64,000 bases of DNA from Plecoglossus altivelis (Eukaryota; Chordata; Actinopteri; Osmeriformes; Plecoglossidae), in the NCBI GenBank assembly GCA_036571765.1, contig BROE01000007.1, positions 9,675,726 through 9,739,725 on the forward strand. The letters are read 5' to 3'. The notes beneath the pieces are model-generated. The model was not told where the DNA came from and did no database searches. It worked only from the letters and a program-made list of their open reading frames with translations. A program made the position numbers and the translations under genes. This document shows positions 47,297-60,368 of this stretch, in pieces (position 1 is the stretch's first letter; each line of letters starts with the position of its first letter).

Positions 47297-48097
47297 CTGA
47301 CATCCACACGGAAAAGCCAGAGAGAGCAGAGACGAACGAGAGAGAGAGAGAGAGAGAGAGAGCCAGAGACTGACAGAGAGGCTGGGAGCATCTTAATACC
47401 CTTTGGGATAAAAGGTAATTACTGCTTTCAACACTGAGAATACACTTCTCTTCACACACTGCAGCAGATATAAAGCACACATGTGGGCACCTGTCTAACA
47501 GTGCTTGAACCTGGAAACCATAAAGATGAATAATGTTTATCTCTATAATTTGTAGATGTGTCTCCAGAACGTTTCTACACAGTTAGGTTTTATGGTTGAT
47601 CTGTTCCAGAAGCTTTAGATGAGTTGTGGAACCCCAAATCCATGTTGGAAAAAGGAAGCTGTATGCTGTATACATTTGGGACAAAGAGTCAAAGTCATTG
47701 TTAGTGCTTTGTCAGCTTTATTAGATATCATCCCCTCCATTTTTGGGCTCCATTGCTAATCTAGCTGAGTTATGATTTTGGCTTAATTTAATTACTTGGT
47801 AAGTTTGTGGATATTTGAACTTGTGCCTGAATGAGATCACTCAAGTCATCTTGATGATCTTATCAGTAGAGGGACTAAGAGGGAATGTCACGCTTAATAG
47901 ACTAGAATGTGTGCTGTTCAGTTACCCTTTGGAGTATGGTAATTTAATAACAAAATGTTATGATTCAATAATGAATTCTTTGTGTCGTTTAACTTGAAAT
48001 GTGATAAGGTATTATATAATATATTTTTATACAAATCCAAACATAAGTCCATGTATAAGTAGTAGACTTGTATGACTTTCTCCTGATCTCTCTCCCT

Positions 48098-48102
48098 CGC
48101 TT

Positions 48103-48141
<39 letters not shown>
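48098..48141 (+). repeat. (TC)n microsatellite
   Basis: A TC run of about 20 units in the rgs7-grem2 spacer. Confidence 0.95.
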
Positions 48142-48145
<4 letters not shown>

Positions 48146-50599
48146 TTCTCACTCTCTCTCTGGAAAGGAATGAGAGTGTGTTTAATTTGAGTAAAATGTG
48201 TGTATGTTTGTGTGTGTGTGTGTGTTAATTATCCGATTAATGATTTATACCAGAGTTGGTGACCGCTCCACCTTGCACAGTTAGCTTGTTTGGCAAAGAG
48301 GATTTAGAAGGATAAAAATATCAGGTTTATAACTGTTATTATTTTGATAAAATGGGAACATTATTTTTCTGTGACGACCATGGAGGTGGCCTTATCATCC
48401 TTACCTAACAGTTGAACTAACAGTCCTAACAAGTTTCCCATGCAATCGCAAGCTTTCTGCTTGTAAGTCCCATTAATTCAAGTATCGTAAGTATATCAAG
48501 TATATTTATGGCAAATATATAAAAATATAGTCTGGAGAAAACCCTGTGACTGTGTACAACCCGTATACATTTGAATCAGAGGTTATGAGTGTTGAGGAAG
48601 CCAGTGGACAGTGTTGGGTTAGTAATGTTTTGTTAAGGTAGTGATCAAAGGCCTGTTGAGAGTAACAGAACTATTGAAACTTATTATAAAGTGACAGGGT
48701 GCCAAGTTCAGGACTAGGAACTTCATAAAGTAGATGGGAGTCCAATGCAATGCGTCAGGTGAACTTGATTTTAGCCTGTCAGGGCAAAAAAGGAACCAAC
48801 AAAACAGTCCAGAAATGCCACCTCTCCTTGATGGCTTAATCAAACATGCTCATACACTCAAGTATCTCAAATATGTGTGCTTGTTTGAACCATGCCTGAG
48901 ATAATGTTTTCAGACTCCAACGCGAGCGGGATTGGACAGGCTAGCTGCAGTTGTCAAGATCTCATGCTGTAACCGTAGGTGTTTCATTACATTTCTTGGC
49001 AGTTTATGCAGAAAAAAACATCCAATTACGGTCTTGTAAAAACAGAAAAAAGCAACAACAGAAATCCACAGCACCAAACAATAAAAGCTTCTCTTTTTTT
49101 GCCATGTCTGATCTCAGTCCAGCCTGGCACATCTTGTCCACCCGCTTTGAGTGTGTCCTAGTCCTGCCCAGTCCAACTGAGACAGCAGGCCCAGAACCCC
49201 TCAGGGCCACTGAGACGCTCTGGCCTGAGCCACGGATGCTCTTCACCACGGGTGCATGTTTCCAAACCACTTCCTGGGCTGCCCCAGTCAGCACAGAAAC
49301 AGTGCCCAATGTTATCTTGGAGCTTCTGAGAGATTTGTCGTAGGACTAAAGATCTGAGGGACGGATATCTTTATGTCCTCCATCTTGGCTTTGCTGTGTA
49401 ATAGTCCAGACCTGTCAGGAGCAGACAGACAAGGGGTCCAAGGAATCAAGACATGTCAAAACATTTGGAAAAGCAAAGGTAGGATTTGCTGATAAACAGA
49501 ACTACGGCGTGAAGTTTCATATGATATAAAAGCTACAGAAATCTCAGAGATCTAGAAAAATCTTTGAAACAGGATATGCGATACAGCTGTGGAATCTAAT
49601 TTCCACCAGCATTTTCATCTGTTAGTTTAACAAGTTTCTTGAGCACACATTTATGTTTACTAAGTTCAGAAACAAATTCTATATCCTTGGAAAATATTTC
49701 CATACAGTATACACACACTCATGTGCTCGTACACGCTCAAACCCCTCTTCCTTTGTACTGTAACTGTAGCTATGGGGCCATGCCAGCAACTTCTACAAGG
49801 TAGTGATTGATCAGTGTTTTGTAACCTTGTCAATCCCAAAGGTTTTACATGCGGCTTTGTCTGCATGATCCCCTGTGCTGTTTGATTGTGTGAGTTCCCC
49901 TGCTGGACTGGGTGTCTACGGAGGGCTTTTGTGGCAGACAGAGGCCTAACTCCCCCAGATCCATGACTGATCCCCCTGGCTGCAAGCCCGGGCCCAGGCC
50001 CAGGCAGGGAGACATGGGCTTGGGGAGAGAGGCTCCATGGGGCTAGGGGAACATGGGGGTGCAGCAGAGTAGAGATGACTAAAGCACACACATCCTTCAC
50101 TCAAGTACAAGTACAGATACTCATGTTTAGAATGACTCTGGTAAACATTGAAGTACTGACTACACTCAAGTTAAAGTGAAGAAGTATGAGTTCTGACATT
50201 TAGGCTGCTTATGTCAAAAGTAGGGATTACCACGACCTGGTTAGTGTCAGGCTGCTAACTGGAGCTCACATCAAATTATTACACAAATACAAAGCGAAAA
50301 TAAGGAAACACAGTGCATTTGCCAGGAATCATTTTGGAACATCTCCACCACATATGGCTATGGGTGATTAAGAATGTCTCTTTTCTCTGTCATGTTGACA
50401 TCTCCAACTCCCTGTCCTGTCGATAATCTTAGCCATTCCTGTTGCCTTACGCTTGTGCGTGATAGCCAGGAAATGAAAACAGTGCGCTATGACAAGAAAT
50501 AATATTGATCATGCCACCAAAATACAGATTAAAACTTAAGGAATGACCCTGGTTTGAAATTGTAACAAGTGAGGAAGACAGGAGGGAAGACCAAGGCCA

Positions 50600-50601
<2 letters not shown>

Positions 50602-50652
<51 letters not shown>
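50602..50652 (+). repeat. (GA)n microsatellite
   Basis: A GA run with one AA interruption, followed by a purine-rich stretch to about 50730. Confidence 0.95.
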
Positions 50653-50653
<1 letters not shown>

Positions 50654-53460
50654 GGTTAAAGACAGCGAGGAAGAGAGACAGATGGTAGAGGTAAGCGAAG
50701 AGAGAAGCGGGAGGACAGGAGGAGAGTGGAGAGGATGCGGCTCCGGAAGAAGGCAGGAGGCATGTTTGTGTCAGGACTATAATCTACCTCCTCCATCTCC
50801 AGCTCTGTTCTATCTGACCAGGCGCCTCTCTGCCTGCCAGCCTGGGAAACAGAACCAGGATTTACCTCCTCGGACCCCAGGACACCATCCATCTGCCCCC
50901 TGCATGCTCCCCTGCATTTCATCCCCAAGGCTGGTTCAGTGGGTTTTCAGCTTCGATGTAAAAGCTCTGGACCGAGTTCTCCTACAGCCTCTGTAAATCC
51001 ACAAACCCTTAGTACATTGAAACAAAGATTGTTCTTGGCATGTTCGGGTTATGTTGTTTGTACAGTGATACTGTACTGACAGACAACCTGGCCTTGCAAC
51101 CAGGAGACAGTGAGCTAGGGGGTAGTGAGGGAGAGAAGCGAGGTAGGGGGCAGGGGAGCTAAAGAAAGGCAGGGGAAGCACAGAGAGGGAGAGGCAAAGT
51201 GAGGCAGGGGAGGCAGGGGAATGCAGGAAGAGGCTGAAGGCAGTAGAGAGGTTGGGAGAAGCAAGAGGAGGCAGGGGGGAGAGCAGGGGATACAGAGGGA
51301 GGCTGAGGTGGCTTAGTAACAATGTATCAGAGTGGTGGAGTGATCGAGGGGCATGAAGCCAAACCAGGGAGGTCCGGACACAAGGTGGGTGGCAGGGTGC
51401 TAGGGTGGCAGTGTTTGCCTTTCCATGCTGCTGGTTTACCCATGGAGATAAGCCTGGGAGGTCAGGCAGCGGAGGCACCTTGGGCCAGCCTGGCTGGGAC
51501 ATGAGATTCCCCCTGGTGGGTTTGGACTGTGCTGCTCGTTATCCGACCAGTGAAATCACACAGTAATCTCTCATTCTTATAGGCCATGTAGAAGTAGGCG
51601 GAATGGTACCAACCACTGCCCATGAACAGAATCATATCACAATGATAATAGCTCTGCTCTCCTAATCTTGCTATTCTTCACAAGCTAAAGAAGTGACTTT
51701 GCATGCGCGTGTTCTTGTGTGTGTGTGTATGCCTCCCTCAGCTGGAGGTAGTTATGGCAATGAAGGGGAAGCAGGGGTGGTAGGTGTGTGTGACTGTAGA
51801 GCATTGTGGGCCTGCTAGCCCATGTCTAAATAGCTCAGGGCTGTTTCTCCTTCTGTAGCCACATTTAGCATGTTCCCCTAAACGCCCTGAAACACTGTTT
51901 TCATAGCTAATAGGCTGGCAAGGGAGGCGCCATTGTGAGAAAGAGAGGGAAAGTTCCACAAAGTAGGGCTAGAATTGTAATTCTGCTAGGGGCCTCAAAT
52001 GTGTGTGTATTTGAGAGGGGGCGGGGGGTGGGGTGGGTCACACTAAGGGTCAGGGTTCACCCATCATCACAGCGGTCCAATCAGGGCAGAGGTGAAGCGG
52101 GGCACAGTTCTACTGATCTGGAGGTCGTGCCCCTGCAGCTGGTCTCTGTCCCTCTGCCAGAGTCTTTCACATCACTTGCTCTAGGACTCCAGTAGTTTCA
52201 ATACTAGGTTGACTAGAAGTCAACTTACAAAGTAGCTTTAAAGAGAACAATGTTGAGTTGCATATTTCTCTTGCCCTTAATAAGCCATCACACACATAGC
52301 TTTTCTACCCCCACCCTGCCCCACCCCCTCCTGTCTTCTCTTCCTCCTCCTCCTCCAAGTTCGAACACAAGTGAAACTCTCTGGAGCAGGGTGTCTCCTG
52401 GAAAGGAACACCGGTTTAGACTCAGCCTTTTCCACCCATTGTGGCTACATCCACAATCATTCTTCTGCAACGTAAAATGACTTTTAGAATGAGATGAATG
52501 AGTTGGAGTGGGACCACAAGCTGGAGAGCTTCTGACAGGCAGCAAGACTGTCTCTAGATCTCATCAATCATGTTCTGATGAACCATGCTGACTTCATATT
52601 CACATTCACAGAAAACGGTCCTTATACAAAATGTAGGATGGAGTTAGGGACAAAGGTGCTCCATGAAAGATTCATCAGGATATCAGGAACTAATTTACAA
52701 TGGAAACAATTACCTGCTAAAGTTTAGCCTTTTCAAATATACAATAATAGAGAATGAAAAAGACAAGCATGACATGTAACAAGTAATAAGTTAGAGGAAC
52801 ATTGACAGTGAACATATCAACTGGAAGAAACAACAAGCTTAAAGATGTCTGTCAGTAATGGCCTCCACCATCGGACACATCGACATTGTAAAAACTACTG
52901 GCAGATTAATGTCTTCTACCACTTAAATATCAACATCTGCCAAATCTGTTCTAATGACATCCTTTTGACTGACTGACAGGTAGACAGACTGACGACCAGA
53001 CAGAATCCCCTGTGAACCATATTTGCCTCAAGCTTTGTTAATCCTGGAGAGAAACATAAAGGGACGAATGAGATTTGAAGTGCCTCTTCCTGTCCTAAAG
53101 GGAACTAAGCGAAAGTGGAGGGAAAGTTTGGAGGGTCACGGTTAACCCTTTAACTGCATTCTGTTCAGGCAGTCAGGGAGGGTGTGGGAGGGAGGGGAGA
53201 GCGAAATAAGGAAAAAAAAAGAAAAAAAAAGAAGAGAAATCGAATGAATTAGTTAAAAACAAATAGTCTCTATGGTAATCAGTTTTCTAACAGTCTACAC
53301 ACAAGCTGAGACAACCACAATCCACAGCTTCTAGGATGATTTGCAGATGATTTTCAAACGTTTTGGCTGAAAGTGTTTATATGGCTGTCAGGCAGACGAA
53401 ACAGAGCCAGCACTGGTCATACAGAGAGGCCAGTCCAGCTCCCACCATCCTTGCACCATC

Positions 53461-53605
53461 AGCCTTTGATTATTAATAATGTTTACATTAACCTGTTTTC
53501 TATCTGACAGAAAAGCAAATAGAGGTAATGGCTCAATTAAGGCAATTTAGTCTTTCGAGCCGACAAATTAATTACCCGTTTCCCTTATGAGGAAATAAAC
53601 AGAGT
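53461..53605. promoter_or_regulatory. Candidate regulatory block upstream of grem2
   Basis: Within 145 bases there are a TCF/LEF-like CTTTGAT (53464-53470), a forkhead core TGTTTAC (53480-53486), a paired homeodomain site TTAATTA (53568-53574), and several AATTAA-type sites. The block is AT-rich, free of simple repeats and about 1 kb before the grem2 ATG. It has the look of conserved non-coding DNA, but conservation has not been tested. Confidence 0.3.
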
Positions 53606-54601
53606 GGGAGGGTTGAGAAGAGAGAGAAGGTTTAGGTTGGGCCATCACTCTGGGTCCAAGCCCTCAGACCACAGCAGACATACATCAGGGTGATTAGCTG
53701 TGCTCTCAGACAGGGCGGATTTAAACACAGGCAGAGAGAGGAGAGAACTCTAGTCCCCAGGGCTGAAACAAGGCAGGCTTTTGTGTGTCCTGATGATGGC
53801 TAAGGCAGAGAGGCGCAGTTAAGCAGACATATTACACCAAGTGTCCATTTCCTCCGCAAGATAAACTAGTTCTAATGATGATGAGAGTGGATGGTGGAGA
53901 GTACGATCATGATGATTATCGCTTTTTAAAAACCTTGCTAGGCCAACTGTGAAGTGTGACTGATGAAACACCACTAAAAATGTGTAATTATTTCTAAGAT
54001 AATTGTAAGGTTTTACATCATTTGGTTATGTTACTGTACAGTTTCCCTGTAGCGTGAACATTGGAGTCAGGCCGACTGAGAACTTGGCAAGAATCAGTGT
54101 AATACTAAGCTAAGACACAGCTAAAGATCCTACACTAATAACTAGCTAAGGTCTCCAAGGCCAAGCAGCAGCATTAGATAATGTACATTCTCTCCTTGTT
54201 CTTGAAGGGAGATTATAATCTTATATTCCCCAGATTAGAGCTAAATTAGAGATTAGTGACAGCTAGTCCTGTAGGAAGATTAGACCCTTGGACTGCCCTG
54301 TGGTCTCACAACACCACGTTTACGTTAGAGCTAAGACCTGTTGAGTACCAGACAGTGCACAGGGGAGGGGGGAGGGGAGAAGCTGGGAGCTGATTTACAA
54401 TGGAACCTGTAGTGATAGATTCTGTTTTACAGTCAAAAGAGGCTGACATGTCCATTCTTTACTACCACAGTGTGCATCGATTCACAGTGTCAATATGCTG
54501 GTTAGTGCGCGTTAGATAGCGGTGTCATTAGTAGTTAAGCTTTCTACCCGTTTATGCCTCCGTTCCAATGTTCTTCTTCTTTGTCTTTCCTTTTTCTAAA
54601 G

Positions 54602-55102
54602 ATGTATTGGAAGGTGGTGCTGTCAGTCATGCTGGCTGGTGTTCTATTCGCTGTGGGGGAGTCCAGGAAGACCCGCCCCCAAGGCTCCATCCCTTCTCCT
54701 TTTAAAGGAAACGGCAACACCTCTGACCGCCGCACACGCAAACAGGAAGTGTTGGCCTCCAGCCAGGAAGCACTGGTTGTCACGGAGAGGAAATACTTGA
54801 AGAGCGACTGGTGCAAGACGCAGCCCCTGCGTCAGACGGTGAGCGAGGAGGGCTGCGTGAGTCGCACCGTCATCAACCGCTTCTGCTACGGGCAGTGCAA
54901 CTCCTTCTACATCCCCCGGCACGTCAAGAAGGAGGCCGAGTCCTTCCAGTCCTGTGCCTTCTGCCGGCCGCACAAGTTCACCACGCTGACCGTGGAGCTG
55001 GACTGCCCCGACCTCCAGCCGCCCTTCCGTCACCGTAAGATCCAGCGGGTGAAGCAGTGCCGCTGCATATCCGTCAGCGTGGGGGACGTCGGCAAGCAGT
55101 GA
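54602..55102 (+). CDS. grem2: grem2, gremlin-2 / PRDC BMP antagonist
   Basis: Gremlin-2 is a secreted DAN-family cystine-knot protein that binds and blocks BMP2 and BMP4 outside the cell. The single coding exon gives 166 residues (human 168). I chose the ATG at 54602 (MYWKVVLSVM), not the in-frame one at 54554, because it matches the vertebrate start and directly follows a splice acceptor (TTTTTCTAAAG). Residues 1-21 are a signal peptide. Asn39 (NTS) is a glycosylation sequon. The block EVLASSQEALVVTERKYLKS and SDWCKTQPLRQTVSEEGC is nearly identical to human. Nine cysteines are kept: eight for the knot and disulphides and one odd one, as in mammals. CRCISV closes the knot. No defect is seen. 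Confidence 0.98.
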   Translation: MYWKVVLSVMLAGVLFAVGESRKTRPQGSIPSPFKGNGNTSDRRTRKQEVLASSQEALVVTERKYLKSDWCKTQPLRQTVSEEGCVSRTVINRFCYGQCNSFYIPRHVKKEAESFQSCAFCRPHKFTTLTVELDCPDLQPPFRHRKIQRVKQCRCISVSVGDVGKQ

Positions 55103-55859
55103 CCAGGTGCGAGGCCGAGGGCGACCTGCAGGATGGACGGCAACGGTGGGAGTGTGGACTGCAGACGTGGGGATCCTGCTGTGTTTAGGCCACCCTTTAT
55201 ATACCCTCGACCAGCCTACACTGCTCCGCGGGGGGTTCTGGGTCTCTGAACACTCTTCCTCCCCAGGAGCTCTTCTGAGGAGCCCGACTCCTCTCACAGA
55301 CACTCGTCCGTACACCCTGAGTGTACGAGGGCAAAAACACCAAGTTTGATGTCTATGACTTTCTCTTTACGATTACACATACACATACACAGTGCGAAAA
55401 CAACTCAATATGCTCAGAACGTGACTGCTTCAAGGACAAAGTGTATCCGCACTCACCCAACAAGAAGACACGTTAAGGAGGCCATGGTTCCCATCTACTT
55501 CTGAGACAGACTCTATGACAGACATTCCACAGCTGATTGAGCATCGCAGAGTATATGATGCTATCCTCCCCCTCCATGCCCCTCTGAACTGTGATGGGAG
55601 TGTGTGGGGGTGGGGCGGGGGTGGGGTGGAGTGGAGGTGGGGCCTTTCACGGTTGCCTCAGTGGGATCTTTCTCCAGAGGTCTTGAGAGTTAGAGATGAA
55701 GAGAGACTGGGTCAGTAAGTCACTCAGGGCACCGTCTGAAGAAGGAGAGGAGCTGTTGACTGAAGGCAGGTTTGCTGCACAAGAGTGGGCCTTTCAAAAC
55801 TGTGTCCAATACCCTACTGTGGATCCTAATAGCACTATATTGCTGTGTATAAATAAGTA

Positions 55860-55865
55860 AATAAA
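55860..55865 (+). terminator. grem2: grem2 polyadenylation signal (first candidate)
   Basis: AATAAA about 760 bases after the stop codon. Further AATAAA copies occur at 55944-55949 and 56113-56118, so the 3' end may vary. Confidence 0.55.
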
Positions 55866-56126
55866 CATTATTATTACTAGACAGCACATTATAGAGATTA
55901 TATCAAATGGTACAGTATAAGAATTTATATATCTAGAAATATGAATAAATTATACACCAAATCCATTCTGAGTGATTTTATTCCTTTTTTGGCTTTGAGT
56001 AATTGGTGTGCTGGGGGAGAACTGATAGTTGTCAAGAAAGGTTTGCCAGATCTTTCCAAAACACTGTTTTACAATGGAATGTATTAAAATGAGATCAGAA
56101 AACATGAAACCAAATAAAATGCTGAA

Positions 56127-56144
56127 TTTATTCATCCTTTTATT
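56127..56144 (-). terminator. fmn2: fmn2 polyadenylation signals
   Basis: TTTATT on the plus strand at 56127-56132 and 56139-56144 gives two AATAAA signals for the minus-strand fmn2 transcript, implying a 3' UTR of about 1.1 kb. A plus-strand AATAAA at 56113-56118 lies only 9 bases away. Confidence 0.55.
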
Positions 56145-57098
56145 TTACATAAATTACACTGCTCCTGAACCAAAACAGAAGATCTGGTTGATACAAACAC
56201 TTATTGCACATAGAGGATTCAAACCTCAAACAAATCCAGGATTGTTAAGTGATTGACATGCCGAACACAGAACACAACATTAACAAAAGAAATGTTACAA
56301 GGTTGAATACTACTTTACATTGATAAAATCATTGAATAGCATTTTAAATACATATTTTTGCAACCAAGTCAAGTGGTGTAATTTAAATGCAAAAATTAAA
56401 CATTCCTCTGAATACTTTCTTACAATGTTAATTTCAAAAGAAATGCAATAATCTGCCCCTGCCCACTCTCACAAACAGGTCGAAGATTCAAAATGAGCAT
56501 CTCTTCTTAAATACGTCAGTCAGTTATACAGTTACAGAGGTTAGGCATTTTATTTCCCATACTTTGGATGACACAGATGTAGGTTGTCAAATATTCCGTA
56601 TATTAGAGAAGATGTGCCTGTACAGCTATGGAAAGCTCCAGAAAGCAGTTGACTGCTGTCATTTAGCTGAGCTCACAGATGGTATGTTCACATTCAGAGG
56701 TTTTGTTAACTTAAAACCAACACAGACAAGCTGGATCCTGGACAGACTTTTTTTCTTTTAATTTGTTGTTTTTTAAAACGCCGCTGCTTCAAACATTGTA
56801 ATCAAGTAGGATTTGAACAACATTGATATTGAATTGATCAAAATTAAATGGTGGCTTGAATGCAAGATTATTAAAAATAAATCCTACTGCTGAAGGACCT
56901 AACACCATTGTCATACAACTGATGCTACAGAAAGTGTCTGTTTGCTGGTCACTATCCTGTGTCTCATACATCCTTATGTCCAAGACCAGGATCCTACAGC
57001 CTTGACATTATTTGGACAAATCGCAGGATCCCTTGTTGGATGTGGGTATGGAGAATGAGCGGATTACGATAATGGAGCAGTACCTCCGTAGTCAAGCA

Positions 57099-57123
57099 GG
57101 CAGACAGACAGACAGACAGACAG
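57099..57123 (+). repeat. (CAGA)n microsatellite
   Basis: About six CAGA units within the probable fmn2 3' UTR (TCTG on the transcript strand). Confidence 0.92.
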
Positions 57124-57225
57124 GGATTACTGTTCTAGTCCAGTTCACCTGCTGGTCCATGCAGTCCAATTGGGCTTAGTCTCTCCTCATCCACCTGTCT
57201 CCACGGTGCTCCACTGGCCAATCCA

Positions 57226-59628
57226 TCAGATCTTCATACCCAGCTTGGCTTTCTGGAGAAACAAAACAAAGGTTTAGGCTTCAAACTGTTCTCCCTGCAT
57301 CTAGGAAGATGAGACTAGGAGACAGACCACACTGAAATGAGCTCATTGAGAGACGAGTGAGGTGCCGTGTGTGAAGGAAGAGGAGAGAAGATGCTGAGAT
57401 GGACGTACGATTCCTGAGGCATGCTTGGGTTTGACACTGTAAGTGGCCTTTTCCTTGGCCTGTCTGAAACACTCCTCAGCTGCCTTCAACCTGAAACACA
57501 GGACAGAAACACACACACCAAGTTAGATGAACTGGAGGAATTAGATCCATCGCATACAGGGTCTGTGCAGAAGCACTTCCTCGCAGGCGCAACCATAGGG
57601 TTGGATAAATCACGTGTTGGTTCGGACATCGTGTGAAGCCCCTCCCCCTGACACACCCACATACCCCACACTCTAGAGGTGCTGTGACCGCTGCTGCCCT
57701 GGGTCCCGGTCGATCTTGTAGTGGTTCGACTGACCCCTGCCAGGTACGATACCAACCCTGGTACTGGAGCTTACCGGCCAGCCGCTTACTGGGCTGTTCC
57801 CACACGAGCCACGCCGCACACTCCGAAAAACAAGTCTAATCCTCCCCTAGTGTAATACACTGGCCCTCGCACCAGCTCTCTCAGGGCCAGCATCCATAAC
57901 AACTCACGTCACCTCTACGCCCTCACATGTATCCACGTCGCTCAGTCTGACCCGATGAGGGCCAAAGGAACGGAGCATCACAACATGTGCAGGTCACAAG
58001 TGAGTCTAATCGCCCTTAAATCCCAATGCATCATGCACACGCGCAACCACACACGGTGGGAGACTGTAATCCCAGCCATTACTATATAGCATACGCACTA
58101 CGTACAGTCAGAGAGAGAGAGACAAACACATGGAGAGAGAGTGAGAGAGAGCGAGAGAGAGCGAGAAACAGAGCAAGAGAGACAGAGCGAGAGAGACAGA
58201 GAGAGAGAGAGAAAGAGAGAGAGAGAGCAGAGTGAAAGACTGAGAATGAGGCATCCTCTTGACAGCGTCTAATAGCTAGGGACAGTTCTTCGTGTGGAAA
58301 CCGTCGTTTAACCGCCACAGTCGGAAGCTCTGCGATCTGACGTGCCTCTCAACCTCAGACACGTTTGCACAGACAAACAGAATGGACCGACCTGTCCGGC
58401 CACGGTGCCTTCGCAGCCTCAGAGGGATGTGCAGAGAGGAGGACCAGAGGGAGCGTGCTGGGGAGGATGAGGAGAGCCCAGAAATGAGAGAGTGTGAGGA
58501 GGTTGGAGGGTGGCCATGAAAGGGAAGCTGTCTCTCATTTCCTAACCATCAAAAGCAGCAACAGGTTTTCTGCAGACCCATAATTGGCAATGTGTTAGTG
58601 TGTGAGGCAGCCACTAGCTGCACGTTATTGACATCGCTGTACACACACGTGCACGCACGCACGCACGCACACCACTAGAAGAACTGGGAGCATGTTCCTG
58701 ACACATTGGCTGCTTTACAAGGAGTTGGCTTTGACGCCAGAGGAAAGTGCTGTGGTCTCGCTTAATCAAAAAAATGATAAGGGCTTGTGTGTGCATGTCT
58801 GATGTGTATGTGTTTGGGTTTGCGGGTGTTTGTCTGCGGATTTGAAGCTGTGCGCTCCACATGTGTGCATACGGTTTGTGTTTGAGTCTACCTCATACGC
58901 CACAGACGGGGCTCCGTCTTAACTCATTTAAAAACCTGGGGTGTCAATAGGATCTAGTTTGCAAGTGAGCCCTGCTTACAAACAGTCTGACTGTACATTA
59001 GTATCAAGGGCAGACCAGTCAGACTGGTCCAGTCTGCCCCAGAAGGCTGGAGTTGGTTGTGAGTCTCTGTGACTGACAGATGAGTTGTTAGGACAGGCTG
59101 TGAGGATGATGGAAGTAGACCCTTATGATTTGTGAAAGCCTGGCCTCACAAGGTCTGCAGTTCCCTTTCTTATGTTACATGTAGAAGGCACCTTAGAAGA
59201 CATTTGGATACAGATCTTGCAGAAAAGTCAAGAGGAAAAAAGTGCTTCAGTCTGAAGAATTGAGGGAAAAAGGGAGATAAATCTGGCCACCAAGTGCACT
59301 CCCCCCCCCATCCTCTCCCATTAAAGACTTCCTCACTTTCTCTCCTTTTCGTCTCCCCCTTGCATCTCTCCCCTTGCCTTCTCACCCCCCCACCCCCACC
59401 ACAAACACCCCCCTCCTCTCTGCTCACCTCCTTAGTCTCCATCTTCTCTTCTACCACCCTCGAACTCTCCTACCATACCACCCTCCACCACACTAGCAAC
59501 ACATACACAAACACACCACACACACAACCCCACACACAACACCAAATAATATTCACACACACACACCACCACACACACCACACACACCACAACACCACCA
59601 CACCAATCGATCACACACACACACAACA

Positions 59629-59713
<85 letters not shown>

Positions 59714-60332
59714 CTCTCCTTGTCTACCTCTCCCTGTCTCTCTGGACCAGGCTACAGCCTGTGGCTGTGTGTTTATACAGAGCTGAGTTATGAGACCTTG
59801 GTAAAGCCCAGGACAGAGGCACATACACATGGTTTGTCAAGTCAGTCAGAGAGACACAGGTCAGTAGCTACCACTTTATAACTACTTTAAACACCACTCT
59901 GGAGCAACACACCCCCACTACAGATGAGAAGCGATGAGCGAGAGAGAGACAGTGACAGGACAATGAGAGCCCTCGCTTCCTGTCACTAGTAGTCTGGCAG
60001 AGCTGGATGAGTGTGTGTGTGTCTGTCTAAGTGTGTCTGTAAGAGGAAATCAGAGAGTGGGAGGGACAGAGAGAAAGAGGTTAAGGCTATCCAGCAAACG
60101 TGCGTGTGTCTCTAGAACCAAGGATCAGCCAGGTCCAAATAAGGGCCGGCTGAGGCAGGGTCACGCTCTGTTCCAGAACCCTCTCCATGTCTGTCTAATG
60201 ACGGAGGCAGCAGGAGACACATCCTGACAATTAGCAGTGCAGGAGACAGGGGTCCCTGGGCTGTGAAGGTTTAGCATGAGCAGTCACACATCGACCGTTT
60301 CGGGGCGTTTAAGGGTGTGTGTGTGTTTGTCC

Positions 60333-60368
<36 letters not shown>

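Larger units (their letters stand above)
43767..54601. other. rgs7-grem2 spacer
   Basis: This 10.8 kb stretch has no confirmed coding exon. It must contain the rgs7 3' UTR (candidate AATAAA at 45932-45937 and 46150-46155). It must also contain the grem2 promoter and 5' non-coding exon, because grem2's coding exon is preceded directly by a splice acceptor. Neither can be delimited by eye. Microsatellites lie at 44193-44269, 44660-44816, 47337-47362, 48098-48141 and 50602-50652. Open frames at 45665-46021 (plus) and 50936-51502 (minus) are not recognisable. Confidence 0.7.
55103..57225. other. grem2 and fmn2 convergent 3' UTRs
   Basis: This 2.1 kb interval has no open coding frame of interest. 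The left part is grem2 3' UTR. From about 56110 to 57225 the minus strand is probably fmn2 3' UTR, because AATAAA on the minus strand occurs at 56127-56132 and 56139-56144. The sequence is AT-rich and without repeats apart from (CAGA)n at 57099-57123. Confidence 0.65.

Noticed and set aside
46552..47391. 279- and 232-residue minus-strand frames
   Set aside because: As whole proteins they run through low-complexity CT/GA tracts and look non-coding; only the 47178-47296 part has exon-like features and is reported separately.
49004..49343. Open frames on both strands (plus 130 aa, minus 101 aa) with coding-like composition
   Set aside because: No donor could be found for the minus-strand frame, and neither protein is recognisable; probably chance in a GC-richer patch.
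54554..54601. In-frame upstream ATG giving 16 more residues on grem2
   Set aside because: This stretch is a pyrimidine-rich splice acceptor (ending TTTTTCTAAAG); the conserved start is at 54602.
59294..59881. 195-residue plus-strand frame
   Set aside because: Almost wholly translated CA repeats (THTHTH).
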